DNA from: Pseudomonadota bacterium
GTDB lineage: Bacteria > Myxococcota_A > UBA796 > SXON01
Direction of reading: 5' to 3'
DNA: 56,728 bases
Assembly: GCA_005778355.1 (NCBI GenBank)
Contig: SXON01000030.1
Location: 1-56,728, forward strand
Position 1 is the stretch's first letter; the number at the start of each line of letters is the position of its first letter. The notes beneath the pieces were generated by a model, which worked only from the letters and a program-made list of their open reading frames with translations, was not told the DNA's origin and ran no database searches. Shown piece after piece: positions 8,382-15,649 of this stretch. Position numbers and translations under genes: made by a program.

Positions 8382-8918
8382 GTGCCCTCCCCTGTCGCTC
8401 ATGTCGGCCTCGCGCTCGCGCTGCGCTGGGGCCTGTCGCGACCGGGCTCGCCCTGGGCCGATCGCGTGGCCCTGGCCTGTGCCGTTGCGTCGATCACGCC
8501 CGACTTCGACATGCTCCTGGTGATGGCCTTGCCGGGCGGCATCGCGTGGCACCATGGTCCCACCCATTCCTTGCTCGGCGCCGCGCTCGCGGGCGTGGTC
8601 GTGTCCGCCTTCGCGCGCCTGTCACGCCGGGAGGCGTGGTTGCCCGTGGCCGCCGCGGTGATGCACGTCCCGCTCGACTACCTCACCGGCGAGCCCGGGG
8701 GTCCAGCCCACTTCGGCGTGCCCGTTTTCTGGCCTTTGTACGGGGAGCGGATGGTTTCTCCCTGGCCCTGGTTCATCCCCTTTGGCATCGACCGCCAGGG
8801 TTTCCTCGCGCACATGTTCACGCCCGAGGCCGGGTGGGCCTACGGGCGCGAGCTGGTCACCGTGCTGGTGGGCCTCGCCATCGCCCGCTACGGGCGGGGC
8901 AGCTCCACGAACTCATAG
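8382..8918 (+). CDS. YdjM-like membrane-bound metal-dependent hydrolase family protein
   Basis: A 178-residue membrane protein. It begins MPSPVAHVGLALALRWG, and carries TPDFDML, WHHGPTHSLLGA and a VPLDYLTG segment, the conserved His/Asp pattern of the YdjM (DUF457-like) family of predicted membrane metal-dependent hydrolases. Three or four hydrophobic segments are apparent. The function of the family is not established; in E. coli the member is SOS-regulated, and no LexA-type box was recognised here. The GTG start has no clear Shine-Dalgarno but lies about 8 nt after a -10-like element. The 3-prime end overlaps the convergent M16 gene by 31 bp. Confidence 0.78.
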   Translation: MPSPVAHVGLALALRWGLSRPGSPWADRVALACAVASITPDFDMLLVMALPGGIAWHHGPTHSLLGAALAGVVVSAFARLSRREAWLPVAAAVMHVPLDYLTGEPGGPAHFGVPVFWPLYGERMVSPWPWFIPFGIDRQGFLAHMFTPEAGWAYGRELVTVLVGLAIARYGRGSSTNS

Positions 8919-10372
8919 CCGAGGGCCTTCAGCTCGCTCACCACGTCGATCTTGGTCTTGCCGCCCTTGCCGTCGTCCACCTCGATGCTGCGCGGCCCGG
9001 CCACGACGACCAGCGTCTTGGCCGGGTCGAGCAAGGCCTTGCCGGCCATGGCCGCCTGCTCGGGCGTGATTCTGGTCACTCGCTCGCCGTACTTCGCCCA
9101 CTCGTCGCCCGGCAGCCCGAAGACCGGCAGCGTGGCGAATGTCCCGGAGGCCGAGGCATTGGTCTCGAAGTTCCCGGGCAAGGACTTCACGAGGTAGTCG
9201 CGAACGAGGGTCATGTCGTCGGCCGTCGGCACGCGGGCCGCCTGGGCGCCCATCTCCTTGAGCACCTCCACCACGGCGGGTGCGGTCTTGTCGGCCTGCA
9301 CCGAGGAACGCGCCACCAGGAGCGAGTAGTCGCGCGCGTCGGCGAAGCCGGCATAGGCGCCGTAGCTCCAGCCGTGCTCCTCGCGCAGGTTCATATTGAG
9401 TCGCGAGCTGAACATGCCGCCGAAGAGGGTGACCGCCACGTTGGACGACCAGTACTCGGGCGAGCCGCGCCCCGGGGCGGCGGTGCCCGCGTTGATGACA
9501 CTCTGCACGGCGCCGGGTTGTTCCACGAACACCACCCGGGTCTTGAGCGGCGCGCTCGGCGCGGTGACGCTGCTTCGCCCCGCCTTGCCCACCTTCCATT
9601 TGCCAAAGCGAGCCTCGAGCAAGGGCTTGAGCGTGGCCTCGTCGATGTTGCCGGCCAGGACCAGCGCCGCGTTGCCCGCGTGCCAGTAGTCCGCGTAGTG
9701 CCGGGTCACGTCGGACAGTTTGAGTGCCTTGACACTCGCCTCGGTGCCGACGGTAGGGACACCATAGGGGTGTTTGCCCCCGTACATCTGGGCGAGGAAG
9801 GTGCGCTGTGCCACGTCGCGGGGTTCGGCGCGGGCGGCCACGATGCCCGTCACCACCTCGTCGACCACCCGGGCGAAGTCCTTCTTGTCGAAGCGTGGGT
9901 TGAGCGCCACGTCGGCGAGCAGATCGAGCGAGGGGGCGAGCGGCTCGCCGGTGAGCGCGTCGAGGGTGATGGTCGTGGACTCCGCCCCCGGCGACACGGC
10001 AAGGTCGGCGCCGAGCTTGGCGGCGTCGGCGGCGATGGTGGCGCCATCACGCTTCTTGGTGCCCTCGTCGAGCATGTTGGCGGCGAGCGCGGCGAGGCCC
10101 GCCTTGTCGCCGTTGGCATCGCGACCCACCTGCATGATGAGGCGCATGCTGACCAGCGGCAGGTCGCCCTGTTTGACGAGGTACACGGGAACGCCGTTGG
10201 ACAAGGTGAACTGCGTCGCGACCGGGGCCGTCCACGCCTTCGCCGGGGCGGGGGCGGGACGCAGGGCGCGCCAAGCCTCCGGATCGACCGGAGCCGGCGC
10301 GGGCTCCGCCACGACGGGCGCTGCCTTGGGGGCGCAGGCGGCGAGGGTCGCGAAGAGGAACAGGCGAATCAT
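8888..10372 (-). CDS. M16-family peptidase-like lipoprotein, non-catalytic subunit
   Basis: A 494-residue M16 (pitrilysin/MPP-like) protein with a lipoprotein signal (FLFATLAAC). The zinc-binding HxxEH is absent: where the catalytic partner has HLFEH, this one reads LAALAANMLDEGT. It keeps the C-domain Arg/Tyr signature (SSRLNMNLREEHGWSYGAYAGF, split here as SSRLNMNLREEHGW and SYGAYAGF), which non-catalytic M16 subunits use for substrate binding. It follows the HxxEH-containing M16 gene with an ATGA overlap, reproducing the two-subunit M16 arrangement common in bacteria. The pair probably degrades oligopeptides at the cell envelope. Its 3-prime end overlaps the convergent YdjM-like gene. Confidence 0.88.
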   Translation of the reverse strand: MIRLFLFATLAACAPKAAPVVAEPAPAPVDPEAWRALRPAPAPAKAWTAPVATQFTLSNGVPVYLVKQGDLPLVSMRLIMQVGRDANGDKAGLAALAANMLDEGTKKRDGATIAADAAKLGADLAVSPGAESTTITLDALTGEPLAPSLDLLADVALNPRFDKKDFARVVDEVVTGIVAARAEPRDVAQRTFLAQMYGGKHPYGVPTVGTEASVKALKLSDVTRHYADYWHAGNAALVLAGNIDEATLKPLLEARFGKWKVGKAGRSSVTAPSAPLKTRVVFVEQPGAVQSVINAGTAAPGRGSPEYWSSNVAVTLFGGMFSSRLNMNLREEHGWSYGAYAGFADARDYSLLVARSSVQADKTAPAVVEVLKEMGAQAARVPTADDMTLVRDYLVKSLPGNFETNASASGTFATLPVFGLPGDEWAKYGERVTRITPEQAAMAGKALLDPAKTLVVVAGPRSIEVDDGKGGKTKIDVVSELKALGYEFVELPRP

Positions 10373-11703
10373 TGCGCACCTCCCGCAGCCTTGGGGGCAG
10401 GCACGACGTCGACCACCACTCGATTGTCAGGGCGAATCGCCTCGGACAGCGCCTTGGTGACCGCCTCGGGGGTGACGGCGTCGTAGCGCGCGAAGTCGGC
10501 GGCGAGGTAGCCCGGGTCGCCCACGTGATGATTGTAGTAATTGAGCACGTCGGCCTTGCCCGAGAAGCCGCCGAGCTCCTCGAGGCCGCGCAAGACGCGG
10601 GCCTTGGTTTGCGTCCACGCGCGGGAGAGCTCGTCGTTCGTGGGCGGCGCCTTGCGCATCGCCTCCACCACGGCCCAGGCCTCGGCCTCCAATCGGGCCG
10701 GCGCCATGTCCTGCTTGCCAATCACCTCCACCACGAACACCGAGCCGAAGGTGAGGGGGTACTGATACGCCCTGACTGACTGGGCGATCTGCTTCTTCTC
10801 GACGAGCTCGCGGTGCAGGCGGCTCGACTTGCCATCCGCCAGGATCGACGCGGCCAGTTGCAGCTCGGCGTCGCCCGACTTGAAGGCCGGCGCTGTGACC
10901 CAGCCCATGTAGAGCTTCGGGAGCTCCACGTCGTCGGTGGTGGACAGGCGCTTCTCCGAGGAGATCGGCGGCGCGAGCTGGGTGGTGATGGTGGGCTCGG
11001 CGCCGCTCGGGATGCTGCCGAAGTACTTCTCGACCATCGCCTTGGTGCTCGCGGCCTCGAAGTCGCCGCAGATCACGAGGGTGGCGTTGTTGGGGAGGTA
11101 CCAGGTGCGGAAGAAGCCCTTCACATCGTCGAGGGTGGCGGCCTCGAGATCCTGATGGCTGCCAATCACCACGCCGTTGTAGGGGTGCGGTGCCGGGAAC
11201 AGGAGCTTGAAGAACTGCTCCTCGGCCACGCCGTAGGGCACGTTCTCGGTGGACTGCTGGCGCTCCTTGCGCACCACCGCCTTCTGGTTGTCGAGCCGCT
11301 CCTGCGTGAGCGTGTCGAGCAGAAAGCCCATCCGGTCGCTCTCCAACCAGAGGGCGAGCTCGAGCTGGTTGCTCGGGACGGTTTCAAGGTAGTTCGTCCG
11401 GTCGAAGTCGGTGGTACCGTTCACAAATGGCGCGCCGATGCCCTCGAGGATGGGGAAAAACTGGTCTTCCGGCACGTTGCGGCTGCCCTGGAACATGATG
11501 TGTTCGAACAAGTGCGCGAAGCCGGAGCGGCCCGGCAATTCGTAGCCGGCTCCCACGTGGTACCAGATATCCACCGCGACCAGCGGCAGGCGCGCGTCGT
11601 GACTGAGCACCACCTCGAGGCCGTTGGGGAGCGTGTATTTCTCGAAGGGGATCGTCGGCGCTGGGTCGGCGGCGAAGGCGAGTCCGAGCAGGGGGAGCAA
11701 CAA
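10369..11703 (-). CDS. M16-family zinc peptidase, catalytic subunit
   Basis: A roughly 444-residue M16 peptidase. HLFEH (HxxEH) provides the two zinc His and the catalytic Glu, and the downstream Glu is expected in the NVPYGVAEEQ helix. The N-terminus is a signal peptide (LLLPLLGLAFAAD). The start is uncertain: the open frame extends to 11820 with no good signal, but TTG 11703 is preceded by CGGAG at about 6 nt and begins the hydrophobic segment, so I chose it; TTG 11700 is equally possible. The non-catalytic partner overlaps the stop by 4 bp. The divergent gene at 11748 begins 44 bp away across a shared AT-containing patch (GGTATCGTC). Confidence 0.88.
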   Translation of the reverse strand: MLLPLLGLAFAADPAPTIPFEKYTLPNGLEVVLSHDARLPLVAVDIWYHVGAGYELPGRSGFAHLFEHIMFQGSRNVPEDQFFPILEGIGAPFVNGTTDFDRTNYLETVPSNQLELALWLESDRMGFLLDTLTQERLDNQKAVVRKERQQSTENVPYGVAEEQFFKLLFPAPHPYNGVVIGSHQDLEAATLDDVKGFFRTWYLPNNATLVICGDFEAASTKAMVEKYFGSIPSGAEPTITTQLAPPISSEKRLSTTDDVELPKLYMGWVTAPAFKSGDAELQLAASILADGKSSRLHRELVEKKQIAQSVRAYQYPLTFGSVFVVEVIGKQDMAPARLEAEAWAVVEAMRKAPPTNDELSRAWTQTKARVLRGLEELGGFSGKADVLNYYNHHVGDPGYLAADFARYDAVTPEAVTKALSEAIRPDNRVVVDVVPAPKAAGGAQ

Positions 11704-11729
11704 GGCGATCTCCGAGGGGCGCCGGCAGG

Positions 11730-11735
11730 TATCGT
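11730..11735 (+). promoter_or_regulatory. Possible -10 element before the broken beta-helix gene
   Basis: TATCGT lies 13-18 nt upstream of GTG 11748. The reverse strand reads ACGATA toward the M16 gene, so the patch could serve both. No -35 was recognised. Confidence 0.3.
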
Positions 11736-11747
11736 CTCTTTGGTGCC

Positions 11748-12790
11748 GTGACACCTCGTGTGCGTGGTACGCTCGCGACAGAAACACGCACGGTCCGCGC
11801 CTTGCTGGCCCTCGCGGCATGTCCCCCTGATCCCGCGGAGAAGCTCGATCCCGAGGACTCGGGCGTGTCCGTTCCCGACAGCGCGGCCGACTCGGCGCCG
11901 GCCGACACGGCCTCGCCAGGCGTGACCAGCGACAGCAGCGAGCCCAAGGAAGCGGAGGAGCCGCTGCCCACCTGCACCATCACCGTGCCCGGCGACGTCG
12001 CGACCGTGCGCGCCAGTCGGTGATCGGAGGAAACGAGGCTGATGCCTACGGCGGCGGCGTGCCCGCGTCGTCGGAGAGCGCACTGGAGCTCGACCACGTG
12101 CTCATCGTCGACAACCGGGCGCGCAGCTTCGGGGGCGGCGTGGAGGTGTCATCCACGTCCACCGTGTCGCTGTCCTACACCGTCGTGGCCGGGAACGAGT
12201 CAACGCTCGATGGCGCCGGCATCTCCACGCGATCCGACGGGGTCGCCGTGGCAATCGAGCACTCGGTGGTCGTTGGCAATGCGGTCTGCGACTTGAGCGA
12301 GGGCAAGGCCGCCGGTGTGGCGCTCATCGACGGTTACGACGGCGCGGTGTCGCACGTCGTCGTGAGCGAGAACGTGGGGGGCCCGGGCGTCGGCTCAGAC
12401 GCATCCACCATGGTGGCGGTCGAGGTCTCCGACGCCTGGGGCAACGAGGGCGGCGACTACGTGGGCATGACCGACCCCGCCGGCACCGGCGGCAACCTCT
12501 CGGTCGACCCGTCCTTCCTCGACACCAGCGCGCGGTTCGCGTTGGACCCGGACCTGCACCTCGGGCTCAGCTCCCCGGTGGTCGACGCAGGGAACCCCGC
12601 CCAGTTCGATCCCGACGGTAGCCGAGCCGACATCGGCCCTTACGGCGGCGAGGGCGCCGACGACAGAGAACCCGATGGCGACGGGTTCCCCGCGTGGTGG
12701 CAGCCAGGTCCGTACACCAGTGATCTCACGACGCAGGGCTGGGACCGCGACGACCTCGACGCGGGCATGCGACCGGGGAGCGGCTGCTAG
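11748..12790 (+). pseudogene. Disrupted beta-helix surface lipoprotein gene
   Basis: Two abutting open frames look like the ends of one gene. Frame 1 (11748-12023) has a lipoprotein signal (RALLALAAC), an acidic Ser/Asp/Pro linker and ends at CTITVPGDVATV, which in intact relatives starts the first beta-helix coil. Frame 2 (12020-12790) enters directly at a late coil (GGNEADAYGGGV), runs through beta-helix repeats and ends with a DGDGFPAWW...DDLDAG tail like MopE-type proteins. The frames overlap as GTGA. The initial coils expected between them are missing and the frame changes, so an internal deletion is the simplest reading. A genuinely coupled gene pair or recoding cannot be excluded. Intact relatives occur at 28454-30397 and 51965-54199. 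Confidence 0.6.
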
Positions 12791-13128
12791 CTGGAACCCG
12801 TTTGTGAGACCCGGGCCGGCTATCCCCCGCTAGATGAGACAAGTCTAGGACTATGGAAGGAGATCGGAGACACGCGGACAGCCGTCGGGATCCGGCCCAC
12901 GGAGAAAGGCTGCTTTTCGCGTGGTCGAGATGCACCCGAGAGAGACTCGGCCACCGGACGCCGCTCTCGTGTCTCCTTTTGCCCGGCATGCTCGCCGCGA
13001 TGTCTCCTCGGCGGGGGCATAGCCGTCCTCGACCGCCCGCCGGCCGAGTCTCCTGGCCGCCTGGCCCGGCTGTCGGCCCGTCGCGCAGGCCCCCCGGGCC
13101 CGGCCCCCGGCCCCCCGCGTTACCGCCC
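12791..13128. other. 338-bp intergenic region with GAGAC motifs and inverted repeats
   Basis: No convincing gene is seen, although the NACHT frame stays open back to 12853. GAGAC occurs four times on the plus strand (12806, 12836, 12867, 12942), followed by three inverse GTCTC copies (12971, 13002, 13048). Two perfect inverted repeats interleave: GGAGACACG (12866-12874) with CGTGTCTCC (12968-12976), and GAGACTCGGCC (12942-12952) with GGCCGAGTCTC (13042-13052). CTAGA/TCTAG (12830/12843) adds a small hairpin. It may be an operator array, a structured leader for the NACHT gene, or a small RNA. The last 60 bp are a C/G run. Confidence 0.45.
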
Positions 13129-14937
13129 GTGAGCATGTCGGAACGTGGCCCGCTCGCGTTGAGGCTCGCGCCGGGGCTGGCCAAGGCGCTCCTCCGCCTC
13201 TGCTTGCCGCCGGAAACGCTGCGAGAGCTGGGCCCGGCGCTCGACGCGATCGACTGGAGCTTCGAGGCCGTCGCGGCGCTGCTCCGGGAGCGACTGGGTG
13301 TCGGCGCCGAGGTGCCCCTGTCGGCGCGCGAGATCGAGGACTTCCTCGACGCGCTGGAGCGCGAGGCGTCACCGCTCTCGCGGGAGGCGCGGGCCCGAGT
13401 CGTGAACGCCCTCGGCGAGGCGCTCGCCGAGGCGGGGTCGCTCTCGCCCTCGCTCCTCGTGGCCGCCGACCTCGCCACCTCCCGCGTGGCGAGCAGCATC
13501 CTGGAAGCCCGCGCCGCGCGGGAGCTCGAGGGCGTGGAGCGCATCGCCTGCGAGCGCCTGTGCCAGGAGGCTGCCCGCGCGCTCGTCGCCAGCGCCTCGC
13601 GGCGAGCCGGTTTCGCCGAGGCGGTCGCCGGGGAGACGCTCGCGCGGCTGCGTCGCATCGAAGACTCGCTCCAGTCGCCCGACGAGTTCGACGGCGCCTA
13701 CCGGGGCGCCATCGGTCGGCGCCACGACCACCTCCGGTTGTACGGCCTACCCCGGGGGGCGGTGAGCGTGGACGAGGCCGTGCCGGTGCGGATCTCCGGG
13801 CCCATCGAGTCGCGACGCACGCTGCTGCTCGGCGAGGCTGGCGCGGGCAAGACGACGATGGCCCAGCGGCTGGTGGTGGCGGCGGCGCGCAGTCGCGACC
13901 GCGTTCCATTCCTCGTGCCGTTGCGGGGGCTCCGGGAGGGCGCCTTTCCGTCGGCACGGGAGATCCTCGCCGCGAGCGTGCCTCACCTCGGCGACGAGGC
14001 CCCCCGCGGCTGGGTGCAACGGGCCTTCCGGCGCGGCGCGCTCCTCGTGTTCGATGGCCTCGACGAGCTGGCCCGGCCAAGGCGTCGCGAGTTTTTCGAG
14101 TGGGTGGAGGAGCTGGCGCGCGACGTGGGCGGCGACCTGCGGGTGATCGTCACCGGGCGGCCGGGCGCGGTGCGACGACCCCAGGGCGACTTGCTCGCCG
14201 GCGCGCGTCCCTACGCTGCGGTCAACCTGGAGCCCCTCGAACCGCACGCCAGCACGGGGCTCATCCGCACGTGGTGGCGCGCCGCCCGGGGCGGGGCCGG
14301 TCTCGAGGAGCTGCTCGCGGCCGTCGAGGCCGACGCGGGCCTTGGCTCCCTCGTGTCGAACCCGCTCCTCGCCACGCTGGTGGCCGCCGCGCACCACGCC
14401 GGGGGCGACATTCCCCGGCATCGCGCCGCCGCCTGCGTGGCCGCCGCCCGAGCCCTGCTCGGTCGCGACGACACTGCGGCGCTCGGCGCGGATATCGAGG
14501 ATCGCCTTTCGTTGGTGCAGCGGGTGGCGTGGTGGTTCGCGATCAACGGGCACCGCGTGGTCGACGCGGCGGAACTCGACGAGGCGCTGGGCGGCCTTGG
14601 TCTTGGTCCTCCGGCGGAACTGCGCCACGCGCTCGTGGAAAAGAGCGGGCTCTTCCGCCAGTCGCCCGAGGGCATCTGTTTCAGCCAATCGCTCGTGCGA
14701 GACGGGCTCGCCGCGCGGCAGGCGCTCGCGACCGCGAGTTATGGCATGCTCGCCGAACATGCACACGACGAGGGCTGGAAGGAGCGGGTGGCCGCGGCGC
14801 TGGAGCTCGCGCAGGGCGAAGCTCGCGCCCGGCTCGTGTCGCGACTCAGGCTCGTCGCCGAACGACGTCCCGAGCGGCGCGGGCGTGTCGAGGCGCTCCT
14901 GGCTGGGGCTGGGTTGGCGGGGGCTCCGCTGGGGTAG
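13129..14937 (+). CDS. NACHT-domain STAND NTPase
   Basis: A protein of about 602 residues. Residues 1-200 are helical and Ala/Leu/Glu-rich with no recognised effector domain. A NACHT-type P-loop NTPase follows: Walker A GEAGAGKTT (residues 235-243), Walker B LLVFDGLDEL (305-314) with the acidic pair usual in NACHT proteins, then VIVTGRPGAV as sensor 1, and NPLLATLV and helical/winged-helix segments to about residue 520. The tail is short and helical with no LRR, WD40 or long TPR sensor. GTG 13129 or ATG 13135 are the plausible starts; neither has a strong Shine-Dalgarno. Bacterial NACHT proteins include antiphage NLR-like proteins, but many are unassigned, and here no effector or phage-defence neighbour is evident. 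The next gene starts inside its last 53 nt. Confidence 0.85.
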   Translation: MSMSERGPLALRLAPGLAKALLRLCLPPETLRELGPALDAIDWSFEAVAALLRERLGVGAEVPLSAREIEDFLDALEREASPLSREARARVVNALGEALAEAGSLSPSLLVAADLATSRVASSILEARAARELEGVERIACERLCQEAARALVASASRRAGFAEAVAGETLARLRRIEDSLQSPDEFDGAYRGAIGRRHDHLRLYGLPRGAVSVDEAVPVRISGPIESRRTLLLGEAGAGKTTMAQRLVVAAARSRDRVPFLVPLRGLREGAFPSAREILAASVPHLGDEAPRGWVQRAFRRGALLVFDGLDELARPRRREFFEWVEELARDVGGDLRVIVTGRPGAVRRPQGDLLAGARPYAAVNLEPLEPHASTGLIRTWWRAARGGAGLEELLAAVEADAGLGSLVSNPLLATLVAAAHHAGGDIPRHRAAACVAAARALLGRDDTAALGADIEDRLSLVQRVAWWFAINGHRVVDAAELDEALGGLGLGPPAELRHALVEKSGLFRQSPEGICFSQSLVRDGLAARQALATASYGMLAEHAHDEGWKERVAAALELAQGEARARLVSRLRLVAERRPERRGRVEALLAGAGLAGAPLG

Positions 14938-15649
14938 CGCGGCGCTGGTGTTCGCGGGCTGCGGGCCGATCATCGTGGCCTGGCCGCCCAACCAGGTGAT
15001 GCCGACCGCCATGGCGCCCATGGAAGACAAGGCGGAGCTCGGCTTCGGCGTCGGTTCGAACTTCTTCCTCGCGTACCCCCTGATGTTTCCCACGGAGGGC
15101 GGCCCGGCGCACATCTACGGCGGCTACGCCCCCTGGGAGGGCGCCGACCTTCGTCTCGCGGCGGCTCCCTACGCCTTTGGCAGTGGCTACGACCTGCGTC
15201 TCGGCCAGCGCGCATGGGCCAACGAGACCTTCCGTCTGGACGCAGTGCTCGGGGTCGGTCTGAGCTGGTCGGAGTCGACAGGCCCGTTCTACGTGGGGAC
15301 CTACATGGACGCCGACGAGGACGGCATCCAGGACCTCGAGCCGGTGACGGAGACACGCGACTACGCCTACTGGACGCTCGCCCCGTCGCTCGCGGCGCGG
15401 TTCACATGGTCGCCCGGCGCGGATTGGCGCGTGCCCGTGGTCGCGCGCTTGTCCCGAGCGAGCACGTTCACCGGCTACGGGCTGGAAGGGTGGGACCCGC
15501 GCGTCGCCCTCTGGTACGACCTCGACGCCGCGGTCGTGCACCGTGTCGGCGAGCATTGGACACTGGGCGCCAGCCTCGGGGTCACCACGGACGGCGCCCC
15601 CGCGTTCTCCATGGGCAAGTTCGGCCTCTCCGCCGGCGTCCACTGGTAA
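14885..15649 (+). CDS. Probable outer-membrane-type lipoprotein overlapping the NACHT gene
   Basis: A 254-residue protein whose GTG start lies 53 nt inside the NACHT gene in another frame. This start was chosen because it gives a complete lipoprotein signal: SRR, a hydrophobic stretch and the lipobox LVFAGC. The mature part has alternating hydrophobic/aromatic beta-strand patterns (GSGYDLRLGQRAW, DAVLGVGLSW, WTLGASLGVTTDG) and a terminal Trp, resembling a small beta-barrel or porin-like surface protein. An acidic DADEDGIQDLE loop may bind Ca2+. No family was recognised. It is the only same-strand neighbour of the NACHT gene and may be translationally coupled to it, although the products would sit in different compartments. 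Confidence 0.68.
   Translation: MSRRSWLGLGWRGLRWGSAALVFAGCGPIIVAWPPNQVMPTAMAPMEDKAELGFGVGSNFFLAYPLMFPTEGGPAHIYGGYAPWEGADLRLAAAPYAFGSGYDLRLGQRAWANETFRLDAVLGVGLSWSESTGPFYVGTYMDADEDGIQDLEPVTETRDYAYWTLAPSLAARFTWSPGADWRVPVVARLSRASTFTGYGLEGWDPRVALWYDLDAAVVHRVGEHWTLGASLGVTTDGAPAFSMGKFGLSAGVHW

Noticed and set aside
7118..10486. An 1122-codon open frame on the plus strand
   Set aside because: Antisense to the MBOAT and M16 genes; no conserved domain, a shadow frame.
12010..12030. Programmed -1 frameshift joining the two beta-helix frames
   Set aside because: No slippery heptamer or downstream structure is seen, and several expected coils are missing; deletion fits better.
12853..13128. N-terminal extension of the NACHT gene
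   Set aside because: Arg/Pro-rich, repeat-containing sequence with no domain; GTG 13129 or ATG 13135 are better starts.
12791..13128. Retron or similar ncRNA-associated defence element
   Set aside because: No reverse transcriptase or other typical partner is nearby; the structure is only a candidate.
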